Shown here piece by piece: positions 34,158 through 42,887 of a stretch of DNA of 64,000 bases. The notes under the pieces were generated by a model. The model saw nothing but the letters and a program-made list of their open reading frames with translations. It was not told the origin of the DNA and ran no database searches. The first letter of the stretch is position 1, and each line of letters opens with the position of its first letter. Source of the stretch: Vibrio agarilyticus (GTDB lineage Bacteria; Pseudomonadota; Gammaproteobacteria; Enterobacterales; Vibrionaceae); the NCBI RefSeq assembly GCF_012641465.1, contig NZ_JABAIK010000005.1:1-64000 (forward strand), written 5' to 3'. The translations under genes were made by a program, and so were the position numbers.

Positions 34158-35705
34158 CTATTTCGTGATATCGGTTTGCTTTGGGTGCGTGAAGCCACCG
34201 TATAGGTCGAGGCGACGATGGCGCAAATTGGTGACAGAGCCTTCCGTGTTAAGTTGTTTGAGCTTGGTTAAATCCACATCAGCGAAAATGATCATCTCGG
34301 TATTGGCTTCCGCTTCAGTGAGCGTCGCATCGTGAGGGAAATAGATGTCGGACGGAGAAAAGACGGCCGATTGCGCGTATTGAATATCGACATTGTCAAC
34401 GCGGGGAAGATTTCCGACACTGCCGCCAATGGCAACATAGCATTCGTTTTCAATGGCACGCGCTTGGGCACACAGTCTAACTCGTTGATAACCATTTTTA
34501 GTGTCTGTCCAAAATGGCACAAAGATGATTTGCACCCCTTGTTCTGCTAGCATTCGGCCCAACTCGGGAAATTCGCTGTCATAGCAAATCAATATGCCAA
34601 CTTTGCCTGCGTCGGTTTCAAACACGTTAACTTTATCGCCACCGTCAATCACCCAATCACGCAGCTCATGAGGGGTGATATGCACTTTACGTTGGGCATT
34701 GATCTCGCCATCTCGCTGGAGTAGGTAAGCGACGTTATAAAGCTTGTCGTTCTCAATTACAGGCATACTACCTGCAATAATATTGATGTTATAGGTAACG
34801 GCGAGTTGAGATAATCGCTGTTTGATTTCTTCACTAAAGCTCGCTAAATAACGCACCGCTTCAACAGATGAGGCGTCATTGCGCAGCCCCATGAGTGGCG
34901 CGTTAAAAAATTCTGGGAAAAGTGCAAAATCGGATTTGTAGTTGGACAGTGATGAGATGAAAAATTCAGCTTGATCAAGCAGATCATCAAGACTGTGCAT
35001 TGCGCGCATTTGCCATTGCACCACACCAATACGCACTAATGTTTTCTCGATGTCGTGAACTGACTGAATGTCATCTTCATAGAAAAAGTTGTTCCATTCC
35101 AATAAAGTAGCGTAGCCTTTAGAGGCGTCATCTTCAGGAAGGTAATTGCGCATAATCCGTTTTACATCAAACCCGTTCGCCAATTGAAACGACAAAATCG
35201 GGTCGTGTAGCTCACGTCGTTTTACTTTATCTATGTATTCAGCCACAGTGAGATTACTGGCGTACTGGTGATAGTTGGGAACTCGGCCACCAGCTAGAAT
35301 TGCTTTAAAATTTTGACTTCGGCACAGCTCTTTTCTCGCGTCATACAAACGTCGACCAAGCCGCAATCCACGATAGTCAGGGTGGACGAAAACATCCAGC
35401 CCATACATTGCATCACCTGTGACCTGATTTTGAATCACATTCTGTTCAGTAATAATGTCGGTGTATAAGTGGGGCAAAGAAAATCGATTGTAGTTGACCT
35501 TGATGGTGAGGGCGGCACCGACAATCTTGCCGCTGTCTTCAATACAAATCTGACCGTCAGGAAATTGGTGAATCAAATCCATGATGGTGATGCGCGGCCA
35601 CGCGCCGCCGACGTCATGAAACACTAAGTCCATTAATGCGGCAAGCTCTGGATAATCGCTAGGTTCAATCGTACGTAGGGTGAGCTTTGGTGACGTGCTG
35701 TTCAT
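34158..35705 (-). CDS. GNAT acetyltransferase - nitrilase fusion protein
   Basis: The 515-aa protein joins an N-terminal GNAT domain (about residues 8-190; DVFVHPDYRGLRLGRRLYDA is the acetyl-CoA-binding motif A) to a C-terminal carbon-nitrogen hydrolase domain (about 225-505). The nitrilase triad is visible: Glu in FALFPEFFN, Lys in QRKVHITPHE and Cys in GILICYDSEFPE. Such fusions are common in gammaproteobacteria but their substrate is not established. The start at the third Met (MNSTSPKL) has AGGA 9 bases upstream; earlier ATG (35732) and TTG (35747) starts are open. Confidence 0.88.
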   Translation of the reverse strand: MNSTSPKLTLRTIEPSDYPELAALMDLVFHDVGGAWPRITIMDLIHQFPDGQICIEDSGKIVGAALTIKVNYNRFSLPHLYTDIITEQNVIQNQVTGDAMYGLDVFVHPDYRGLRLGRRLYDARKELCRSQNFKAILAGGRVPNYHQYASNLTVAEYIDKVKRRELHDPILSFQLANGFDVKRIMRNYLPEDDASKGYATLLEWNNFFYEDDIQSVHDIEKTLVRIGVVQWQMRAMHSLDDLLDQAEFFISSLSNYKSDFALFPEFFNAPLMGLRNDASSVEAVRYLASFSEEIKQRLSQLAVTYNINIIAGSMPVIENDKLYNVAYLLQRDGEINAQRKVHITPHELRDWVIDGGDKVNVFETDAGKVGILICYDSEFPELGRMLAEQGVQIIFVPFWTDTKNGYQRVRLCAQARAIENECYVAIGGSVGNLPRVDNVDIQYAQSAVFSPSDIYFPHDATLTEAEANTEMIIFADVDLTKLKQLNTEGSVTNLRHRRLDLYGGFTHPKQTDITK

Positions 35706-35905
35706 GCTATCGTGTCCTGATAATTGTGGCATCCGTGCCGTGTTCAATAAATGTCTTTTTTCCTACGCTAAGTGTATCGGGTTTGCGTATGGTTATAGTA
35801 TTTCAAGTGTGAGGTCGCGCTATCGAGAATGTTTTATCTGAAATATAAGATAAGCAAAGTTGCCATAAAATCACACAAAAAGAGAGCCAGAATGTCACAA
35901 AACCC

Positions 35906-36796
35906 TCACCAGCTACGATTAAATCTTTCGAACTCCTCAATAAATATTCGGTATCGTTCCGGTGTTAGCGCATTGGGTTTATAGATAACGTGGATCATGC
36001 CGTCAACATACCATTCACCATTAAAAAGCAGCACCAGTTCGCCATTCGCGACTTCTTGAAATACTTGATCATCGGGTAAAAGACCAATACCAAATCCCGC
36101 TTTGGTCATATCAATCGCAATATCCATAGAGTTGGTCATTAAAGGGCCTTGCACGTTAACTTGCACAGATGGTTGTTTAGTATGGTGCAATTTCCACGTT
36201 CGTTCGTTAGTCAGAGCGTTGGTTTGAGTAATGCAGTGATGCAATTCAAGATCACGTACAAATTGTGGCGTGCCTTTTTTGGCTAAATAGCTTGGCGCCG
36301 CATAACAATTGCGCCGGTAGTGATCGATAGGACGTGAAACCACATTTTCTATCTGCATATCAAAGGGGGTGATCATCAGGTCGACATCTTCAAAAGAGCC
36401 GAGATCCGATGGTGCCAGGGTGTGCAGATAGATGGCGATATCAGGGTATTTCGCATGAAAGTTAGGTAAAAAATGACGCACCATAAATCTTGCCATAGGG
36501 TGCAGACAGCCGATTTTTAACTGCCCCGAGACCCCTTTTTTGGCAATGTGTAACTGTTCAAGAGAGTGAGCTATAAGCGCATTGATTTCTTCTGCTGAGC
36601 GTAAAAACGCTTCGCCCTGTGGCGTGAGACGAACACTACGACCTAAACGATGAAACAAACGTACACCCAAAGAGTCCTCAAGCGCTTGAATGCGACGGCT
36701 GAGTGTCGGTTGGCTTATATCGAATATTTTTGCGGTCTCAGTATAACTAAGCTTCGTCGCCAAAACGGAGAACATTTTGACAGCTTCGGTATCCAT
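35906..36796 (-). CDS. LysR-family regulator of the redox cluster
   Basis: A 296-aa LysR-type protein: N-terminal helix-turn-helix (LSYTETAKIFDISQPTLSRR, residues about 15-34) and linker helix, then a periplasmic-binding-like effector domain. It is divergent from the PCu(A)C/NapC/cytochrome cluster, whose first gene starts 202 bp away, so it is the obvious candidate regulator. A perfect TTGATATCAA palindrome at 36874-36883 lies between them. The effector is unknown. Confidence 0.85.
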   Translation of the reverse strand: MDTEAVKMFSVLATKLSYTETAKIFDISQPTLSRRIQALEDSLGVRLFHRLGRSVRLTPQGEAFLRSAEEINALIAHSLEQLHIAKKGVSGQLKIGCLHPMARFMVRHFLPNFHAKYPDIAIYLHTLAPSDLGSFEDVDLMITPFDMQIENVVSRPIDHYRRNCYAAPSYLAKKGTPQFVRDLELHHCITQTNALTNERTWKLHHTKQPSVQVNVQGPLMTNSMDIAIDMTKAGFGIGLLPDDQVFQEVANGELVLLFNGEWYVDGMIHVIYKPNALTPERYRIFIEEFERFNRSW

Positions 36797-36860
36797 AAAA
36801 TTTACTCAACTAAATAAAATCGTCAACATTTTGTCATACGGCGCACAAATTTAAATATAT

Positions 36861-36884
36861 ATTGATGAATTCGTTGATATCAAT
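36861..36884. promoter_or_regulatory. Palindromic candidate operator in LysR/PCu(A)C gap
   Basis: TTGATATCAA (36874-36883) is a perfect 10-bp palindrome. ATTGAT 13 bases to the left repeats its outer half. It lies in the divergent promoter region between the LysR gene and the redox cluster, where a LysR binding site is expected. Assignment is by position only. Confidence 0.3.
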
Positions 36885-36997
36885 TGCGCTATGCAAAAGC
36901 TGTATGGGTTAAATGCGTATAGCGAGTATTTTATGAAATTAGCCTCTCTATAATCGACCTCACTTCTAAGAATTTCCTCTTTTTATAGGTCGTATCA

Positions 36998-37486
36998 ATG
37001 CGTACACCCCCTTATATTTTGTCGTCGTTATTGGCTGCGACGGCGTTGATGTCGGTCGGCGCCCACGCGCAGCTTGATGTTTCTCAATGCGTCATTCGAG
37101 AGCCTGCTCCTGGTGCAACCGCTACTGCACTGTATCTGAACCTTGATTATACCGTGACGGAAGCGGTGAAGGGTTTGCGTCTGCCAAGCCCAGAAGGCAT
37201 TGTCGGTGCAAAGCTTGCAGCATTGTCCGATCGCGTCGAACTTCACACTGTGATAGAGAAAGATGGTGTGATGACGATGCAACAGATCACGCGCTTACGT
37301 GTTGATGAAGGGCGTACAACTCTCAAACCTGGCGGCTATCACTTGATGCTAACAAAACTAAAGCGCTCGATTAAGGCAGGTGAAACCTACCCGGTAACGT
37401 TAATGATGACCTACCAAGCGGATCCCGTTTGTGAGGCGATAGTGATGACCAGCGCGCAAATCGCGGCACTTCAGGAGGCAAAATGA
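36998..37486 (+). CDS. PCu(A)C-family periplasmic copper chaperone
   Basis: The 162-aa protein has a signal peptide (cut after AHA, about residue 24) and the copper-binding pattern of PCu(A)C proteins: VELHTVIEKDGVMTM, then LKPGGYHLMLTKL, giving the H(M)x10Mx21HxM ligands. A C-terminal Cys (DPVCEA) pairs with one near the N-terminus (VSQC). These chaperones deliver Cu(I) to CuA or other copper sites in the periplasm, often together with SCO proteins; a SCO gene lies at 41192. It is the first gene of the cluster, and its stop overlaps the NapC start (ATGA). Confidence 0.88.
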   Translation: MRTPPYILSSLLAATALMSVGAHAQLDVSQCVIREPAPGATATALYLNLDYTVTEAVKGLRLPSPEGIVGAKLAALSDRVELHTVIEKDGVMTMQQITRLRVDEGRTTLKPGGYHLMLTKLKRSIKAGETYPVTLMMTYQADPVCEAIVMTSAQIAALQEAK

Positions 37487-38097
37487 AGGCCATTTTTGCG
37501 CAAATTAAGCGCCTAAATCGTAACGTTCTGGCAGTTATCACGCTCGGAGGAATTGGACTTGGACTGCTGGCATCGCTTCCTGCCGCTGAAGTGATGCATG
37601 CGCTCAGTTCTAATGAGTTCTGTTCATCTTGTCATACCATGGAGCCTATGGCTGAAACATTTGCTCGCAGTGTGCACGGTGGCAATAACTCACAAGGCTT
37701 TGTCGCAGAATGCGTGGATTGTCATTTGCCAGACAGTAATGTCGTTGAAGAGCTGTATGTTAAAGGCACATCGGGACTGCGTCATCTCTGGGGGGAATAT
37801 ATCCTCGGCATGGAAGCTCTCGACTATCAAGCTCTACACCCAAAGCGCACCGAGTATGTATTTGATTCTGGATGCGAAAGTTGCCATCAAGCGCTTGAAG
37901 CACGAGCGGATGTTGCGACCGACACATCACCTATTTCTGATCAAACGCATAAAATGGCGTTTGCTCAACGTGAAACAAACTCTGATTTCCAATGTGCTTC
38001 ATGTCATTACGACATTGCCCACCCAGATTTAAAACGCCAAATGCGTATCAATGAAGAATTGAAAAAAGTGGCAGAGCTTGCAGGAGTAACTCAATGA
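37483..38097 (+). CDS. NapC/NirT-family tetraheme cytochrome c
   Basis: A 204-aa protein with one N-terminal membrane anchor (about residues 15-35) and four CxxCH heme sites: CSSCH, CVDCH, CESCH and CASCH. This is the NapC/NirT/CymA architecture of quinol dehydrogenases that pass electrons from the quinone pool to periplasmic redox enzymes. Its ribosome site AGGAGG lies in the PCu(A)C gene and its stop overlaps the next ATG, so the three genes are coupled. The terminal partner is not a nitrate or nitrite reductase in this locus. Confidence 0.92.
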   Translation: MKAIFAQIKRLNRNVLAVITLGGIGLGLLASLPAAEVMHALSSNEFCSSCHTMEPMAETFARSVHGGNNSQGFVAECVDCHLPDSNVVEELYVKGTSGLRHLWGEYILGMEALDYQALHPKRTEYVFDSGCESCHQALEARADVATDTSPISDQTHKMAFAQRETNSDFQCASCHYDIAHPDLKRQMRINEELKKVAELAGVTQ

Positions 38098-39779
38098 AAA
38101 CACCAATCAATGCGATCCTGGCTGCGATGATGGTTGCGCTTGCAAGTTCCTCGTTTGCCAATGAAGCGGTGGGTAACAATAACTCATCAGCGGTTAAAGA
38201 TATTAATAACGGTTATGAAGATTATACGATTCGCCGCCCCATTCATGATCTTAGTGACAAAGAAAAGAAACTGGCGAATTACTATATTTTCGATTGCTAT
38301 TTAGGCTGCCATCGCCCTGCAATGGAAGAAGTGCCAGAAACATTGAGCCCGAAACTGGAAGGGTTGGATCCGCAGTACATTTTCGACCAGTGGGTGGATA
38401 TGGATAACGAGCGTCATTCAGGTATTTCTTCACAAATGAAATTGATGGCTTATTACTACACTCCAGAAGAGATGGCGAATGTCGCGATTGTTCTGGGAAG
38501 TAAAACAATGAGTTACAACCCTCATCAATCTGTGCTTGAGAGCGAGGCATTTCAGCGTGGCAAGGAAAAATACGACGCTTCGTGCAAAATGTGTCATGGC
38601 GAGCAAGGGGCCAGTACTGACTCACGTTTTCCTCCGTTAAAAGGGCAGATGCCAACCTACTTGTTTGAACAGCTCGTGGGCTATCGTGACGGTAAGCGAA
38701 CCAACCGTGATGCACCTATGATGATTCCTTTTGCCAAAATTCATAATGAAACGGACTACAAAGAGATCATTGCTTATGTGACTGGTCAAAGTGTTGTGCC
38801 TGTAAATCGTAAGGAATACATCACTGGTGAAGGCATGCCTGCGCCTAAAGACTTTGTCTTGCCTGCAACCGGGCAAATTCAAAATTTTACCGATGTGTTT
38901 GGCGAGGATTCAGACTATATCGAAAACCCAATGAGCTTCACCATTAGTGATTCTGGCAAAGTAACGCTCGATAATAACACTAAGCTGATGTGGGAGCGGG
39001 AAGCATCGCGGATGTGGATGACCGCAGAAGAGGGTGAGCAATATTGTGCCAATTTAGAGCTAGATGGCTATACCGATTGGCGCTACCCACTGATTAAAGA
39101 GCTGCAAAGTATCGGTGATATGGGCGACTACATGCCTGCGTTGGATGTGGATGCCTTCGTCAACATGCCGCGTATGGCATCGGGGATTTGGACTTTCCCA
39201 GTCAGCGACCATCCCGACCATGCTTGGCACATTGGTTTTCCAGATGCACATGTCATGGGACAACATACCGCATCGACTAAATTGGTTCGATGTGTTCGTG
39301 CCGATAATGGCGCGGCATACCACAACATGAGCTACGTGGACAATAAAGATGGTACCGTCACTGAAAAAGTGACGAACCGGATGTGGCAACAGAAAATCGA
39401 CTATCAACGTCGTGACTGGTATGACTCAATTCAATACTGTGAAGATCTCGACTACGCAGGCTATAGCGACTGGCGTTTGCCTAACATGCGTGAAGCCTTG
39501 TCGATTGTGAATTTCAATAAAACATCGCCAGCGATTGATGAAGAGTTCTTCCCAGATACGCCGATTAAATACTACTTCTGGACCAGCAGCTCCGATGTCG
39601 GCGGAATTGAAATGTGGAGTGAACCATTAGGGCCACGCAAAAAAGACAAGACTGCCGCAGAATTGGATTTGCGCCATATGACGCACCATGGTGGTTGGGC
39701 TCAGGGGTATCAAATTGGCTCGGGTTATGCGATGAAAAAAGATGTTGAGTTTTATACCCGTTGTATTCGCAACCCATAG
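38094..39779 (+). CDS. Cytochrome c - DUF1566 fusion protein
   Basis: The 561-aa protein has a signal peptide (cut after SFA, residue 22), then two cytochrome c-like domains. The first has an unusual CX3CH site, CYLGCH (Cys68, Cys72, His73); the second a normal CKMCH (Cys164, Cys167, His168) followed by the class I pattern PPLKGQMPTYLFEQL. From about residue 300 two DUF1566/Lcl_C-type repeats follow, with LMWEREASRMWMTAEEGEQY, GYTDWRYPLIKEL and GYSDWRLPNMREAL. It is probably the periplasmic electron acceptor of the NapC protein. The role of the DUF1566 part, often found in surface proteins, is unknown. Confidence 0.82.
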   Translation: MKTPINAILAAMMVALASSSFANEAVGNNNSSAVKDINNGYEDYTIRRPIHDLSDKEKKLANYYIFDCYLGCHRPAMEEVPETLSPKLEGLDPQYIFDQWVDMDNERHSGISSQMKLMAYYYTPEEMANVAIVLGSKTMSYNPHQSVLESEAFQRGKEKYDASCKMCHGEQGASTDSRFPPLKGQMPTYLFEQLVGYRDGKRTNRDAPMMIPFAKIHNETDYKEIIAYVTGQSVVPVNRKEYITGEGMPAPKDFVLPATGQIQNFTDVFGEDSDYIENPMSFTISDSGKVTLDNNTKLMWEREASRMWMTAEEGEQYCANLELDGYTDWRYPLIKELQSIGDMGDYMPALDVDAFVNMPRMASGIWTFPVSDHPDHAWHIGFPDAHVMGQHTASTKLVRCVRADNGAAYHNMSYVDNKDGTVTEKVTNRMWQQKIDYQRRDWYDSIQYCEDLDYAGYSDWRLPNMREALSIVNFNKTSPAIDEEFFPDTPIKYYFWTSSSDVGGIEMWSEPLGPRKKDKTAAELDLRHMTHHGGWAQGYQIGSGYAMKKDVEFYTRCIRNP

Positions 39780-39878
39780 CAAATACTGAGCATTAACATC
39801 GCTGTATTGGCGCTAATTCCATGGTGTTCTAGCGCCAAAATTACCCTTTTTGATACGTCAGTTGTATAAGAGGACGTT

Positions 39879-41045
39879 ATGTCTTTTCCATCGGTTTTTA
39901 TTGCTTCGCTGTTTATCGGTGTAAGTTTCGTGTCGGCGTCAAGTGTCATGGCCTCGGTGAACAATACGCACGAGGTGACGGCGTCACAATTTCATCAAGA
40001 CACCCGCTTCGTTGATGGTGCGCGCTGGGCTTTTGTCACGGATGCAAAGAGCAAGCAATTATCGGTTATAGACACCTTTGACCATAAACAGGTTCAAACG
40101 ATTGAATTACAAGCGATACCGAGCCTTATCGCGGTATCGGATATTCAAGACTTGATTGTGTACAGTGATGAGCGTCATTCGGTATTGTACATCTACGATC
40201 TTCGAAAGAGCACTCACCACCAAATGCCACTGGCGGCAATCCCTCAGCAATTGGTTTTTCATAGCGATGGAGCGCAACTGGCGGTGGGCAGCCAAGATCG
40301 GATTGACCTCATTATGCCTCTTACCCAAACGTATATTGATACCATTACCGAGTTAAAGAGCCCGCTGAGCATCAATTTTGATAACGGTGGGTACAATTTA
40401 TATCTCAATGAAATGGCGACAGGGAAAGCAATAATTTATCGCTTGCACGACAAGTTTAAGCGTACGCTCCAGCTGGGCACTGGTCCTGTCTCAGAGATCA
40501 CCTTATCGCCTGATGCACGATTGGCAATGGTGGCGCAGTACCGTAACAATCAGGTTATTGTGCATGACCTCTACGCGAAACAGACACTGCCAGCGGTTCA
40601 GCTCTCTAGTGCGCCCCTGCGTCCTTATGTTAGCTCTGATAGTCAACGGATCATCGTGTCATCGCATGATGGCGAAAGTGTGGTGCTTGATGCATGGGAC
40701 GGTAAAACGATTAAATCTCTTTCAATTGGTGCAACACCAGCGTCAATACGATCAGGTTGGATTGAGACACTCGGGATTATAGACGGTACTCGCAATCAGA
40801 ACCATGGCCAGTTAAGTGTGTTCAGTTTGGATGAACAACCCAAGTTAAATGAGGTTTCGATTGAGCGTCCTCTTATTGAAACTGTGGTGGTCTCAGACTC
40901 TAAAACCCTTTTCGCAACGCAGCAAGGAAGCACGTCTTTGTATCTCTATGATATTCGAAATCAGCAAGTGTTAGCACCAATCGATACCAAGCTTATCGAA
41001 CCGCGCTTTCTCGTCATGGGGATCACCAACACAGTGTGTCATTGA
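39879..41045 (+). CDS. Periplasmic beta-propeller protein (YncE/cytochrome-d1-like)
   Basis: The 388-aa protein has a signal peptide (cut after VMA, about residue 26) and repeated blades of about 40 residues of the type WAFVTDAKSKQLSVIDT, LIVYSDERHSVLYIYDL and LAMVAQYRNNQVIVHDL, indicating a seven-bladed YncE/40-residue beta-propeller. It has several His and a C-terminal CH pair but no CxxCH site. Such propellers can be enzymes (heme d1 or copper) or scaffolds. With copper chaperones around it, it is the most plausible copper-loaded or catalytic partner, but that is inference. AAGAGGA precedes the ATG. Confidence 0.65.
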   Translation: MSFPSVFIASLFIGVSFVSASSVMASVNNTHEVTASQFHQDTRFVDGARWAFVTDAKSKQLSVIDTFDHKQVQTIELQAIPSLIAVSDIQDLIVYSDERHSVLYIYDLRKSTHHQMPLAAIPQQLVFHSDGAQLAVGSQDRIDLIMPLTQTYIDTITELKSPLSINFDNGGYNLYLNEMATGKAIIYRLHDKFKRTLQLGTGPVSEITLSPDARLAMVAQYRNNQVIVHDLYAKQTLPAVQLSSAPLRPYVSSDSQRIIVSSHDGESVVLDAWDGKTIKSLSIGATPASIRSGWIETLGIIDGTRNQNHGQLSVFSLDEQPKLNEVSIERPLIETVVVSDSKTLFATQQGSTSLYLYDIRNQQVLAPIDTKLIEPRFLVMGITNTVCH

Positions 41046-41191
41046 AATTCATCACTTACTCCCACGGCGATATCGTTAAACACATCACGTGCGATGCGTT
41101 GGGGAGAGCAGAATCACTCTGTGCTTCAAATTTAACTTATTGATAGTCAATAACCCATACCCCATACCCAATGGCGAAGGTTCGAATCACT

Positions 41192-41842
41192 ATGAAATTG
41201 TTACAGCTTATGAAGGCGTTAAATGACGCAGTGCGACGTTTTATCACGCTTGGTTGCACTATTGGTTTGGTTATTGTGAGTGCGCCAGTGTTTGCGGCAC
41301 CACTGCAATTTGAATTGAATCACCATAAATTAGGGACAGTGACGGCTCAGCATTGGCCGGGCCAATATTTGCTTATCGGTGTGGGTTACACCAGTTGTCC
41401 CGATATTTGTCCAACCACAGTGATGGATATGTCTCTGGCGATGAATGCGTTAGGTGAGGATAAATCCAAAGTTAAAGGGCTATTTATTTCGGTCGACCCA
41501 CATCGCGATAGCGCCCAATATATTGATCAATATGTGAAATACTTTGACCAAAGCATGCTTGGTCTTGTCGGCACTCATGCTCAAACCAAAGCCGCAGCTC
41601 AAAGCCTGAAGGCAACCTATGGCTATACCTTGCAAGGCGCGCCAGTCTATCCACCATTACCAGATCAATATGAAGTCTTTCATTCGGCTTACCTCTACCT
41701 CTATGGGCCAGATCGCAACTTGATTGATGTTTTTGGCTATGGCGAAGGCGGAAGCAATATCGGAGAGGCGATAGCGCGTTATTTGAAACAGGTGACGATC
41801 TCAACCCAAAGCCGCGTTACTGCTGAGCCGATGACACCATGA
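41192..41842 (+). CDS. SCO1/SenC-family copper/thiol protein
   Basis: A 216-aa protein with an N-terminal hydrophobic signal or anchor (about residues 20-40). It has the SCO copper motif CPDIC in GYTSCPDICPTTVMDM, the conserved FISVDPHRDS segment and the distant His in YEVFHSAYLYLYGP, which together bind copper. The start was placed at MKLLQL (41192); an ATG 7 codons earlier is open. SCO proteins load CuA sites or reduce their cysteines. Its stop overlaps the TlpA-like start (ATGA). Confidence 0.92.
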   Translation: MKLLQLMKALNDAVRRFITLGCTIGLVIVSAPVFAAPLQFELNHHKLGTVTAQHWPGQYLLIGVGYTSCPDICPTTVMDMSLAMNALGEDKSKVKGLFISVDPHRDSAQYIDQYVKYFDQSMLGLVGTHAQTKAAAQSLKATYGYTLQGAPVYPPLPDQYEVFHSAYLYLYGPDRNLIDVFGYGEGGSNIGEAIARYLKQVTISTQSRVTAEPMTP

Positions 41843-42498
41843 ACAAAATATCTCGATATAAGACCATCATCGCAGTGGTGTCGGTCATATTGCTCAATGC
41901 AGCAACGCTAAATAGCGCGCTGGCAAGCTCGGCACTGCTCCATTGTGCGCTTCCAACGGGTTTTTCACCTGTTGAAACGCCATTTGTATGGCAGACCCAA
42001 TTGTCGCAGGTGACTCGTCAGCAATTGGAGTCACAACTTGACACAACTGGACAGATAAAAACGGGCTCAGCAGATGATGCGACACGAAAGTCGGTCGTGT
42101 TTGTCAACTTATGGGCGCAGTGGTGTCCGCCATGCTTAAAAGAGTTGCCAATGTTAGATCAACTTGCGCGAACGCTTGAACAGTCGGCGGTCGAGGTGAA
42201 TTCACTAAAACCACAGGTGATTGCACTTCACTTAGGCGGTAACCCGCGCGCCATTGCCGCTGATTTGCAACAACGGGGACTCACTGCGTTATATCCCTTT
42301 GTCGAGCCTAATGTTGCCACACTTAATGCCTTAAAACTCATCGGCCTGCCGGCGACACTCGTGGCAATAGATGGGCAAGTGCACTTTCACCATATGGGCT
42401 ATTTGCCGCATACCTCGCAGGCGCTAGCGCAGTGGCTGAACTGTTTGAGTGACTCTAGCTTGTTAAACCCTACGCAGGAGAACCGCCATGAAAGCTAA
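41839..42498 (+). CDS. TlpA-like periplasmic thioredoxin
   Basis: The 219-aa protein has a signal or anchor (residues about 8-29) and a TlpA/ResA-like thioredoxin domain with the active site WCPPC in FVNLWAQWCPPCLKELPMLD and the cis-Pro region LKLIGLPATLVA. In copper-site assembly, TlpA reduces SCO and target cysteines, so its coupling to the SCO gene (4-bp overlap) is meaningful. It overlaps the following cytochrome gene by 11 bp. Confidence 0.88.
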   Translation: MNKISRYKTIIAVVSVILLNAATLNSALASSALLHCALPTGFSPVETPFVWQTQLSQVTRQQLESQLDTTGQIKTGSADDATRKSVVFVNLWAQWCPPCLKELPMLDQLARTLEQSAVEVNSLKPQVIALHLGGNPRAIAADLQQRGLTALYPFVEPNVATLNALKLIGLPATLVAIDGQVHFHHMGYLPHTSQALAQWLNCLSDSSLLNPTQENRHES

Positions 42499-42865
42499 TC
42501 TATTACGGCTGAAACCATGGGCGAAATTTGCCGTACCGCTTTTGCTGTTAAATACCACCTGGTGCGCCTTTGCCGCCGGGGGAAGTGACTCTGACATGGG
42601 CGTCGATTTATCGCTAGGAAAAGCGCTTTATTTAGCGCCGGGAAAAGGTGGCTGCGCGACATGCCATGGCACAACGGGTGGCGAGCCGATAATTGACTTT
42701 TACCCAAAAATCGCTGGGCAGAGCGAAAAGTATCTCTTTAACCAAATGATGGATTATCAACAAAAACGCAGAAAGAACGGACTTTTTGTGCCGATGGAAG
42801 TGGCGATGCAACCGTATACCGAGCAAGAAATTGCGCTGATCGCACAGTTTCTTGCCTCGCAATAA
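42488..42865 (+). CDS. Monoheme class I cytochrome c
   Basis: The 125-aa protein has a signal peptide (cut after CAFA, about residue 30) and one heme site CATCH followed by GTTGGEP, then YPKIAGQSEKYLFNQMMDYQ and a C-terminal IALIAQFLAS helix, the layout of small soluble cytochromes of the c4/c5 type. A Met in the FVPMEVAMQPY region would be the axial ligand. It is likely an electron shuttle of the cluster. AGGAG precedes the ATG. Confidence 0.92.
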   Translation: MKANLLRLKPWAKFAVPLLLLNTTWCAFAAGGSDSDMGVDLSLGKALYLAPGKGGCATCHGTTGGEPIIDFYPKIAGQSEKYLFNQMMDYQQKRRKNGLFVPMEVAMQPYTEQEIALIAQFLASQ

Positions 42866-42887
42866 AAATAGCAGTGGAAAATTTATT

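Noticed and set aside
38251-39407. Minus-strand ORFs inside the cytochrome-DUF1566 gene
   Set aside because: Antisense shadows of a gene with clear motifs; no independent evidence.
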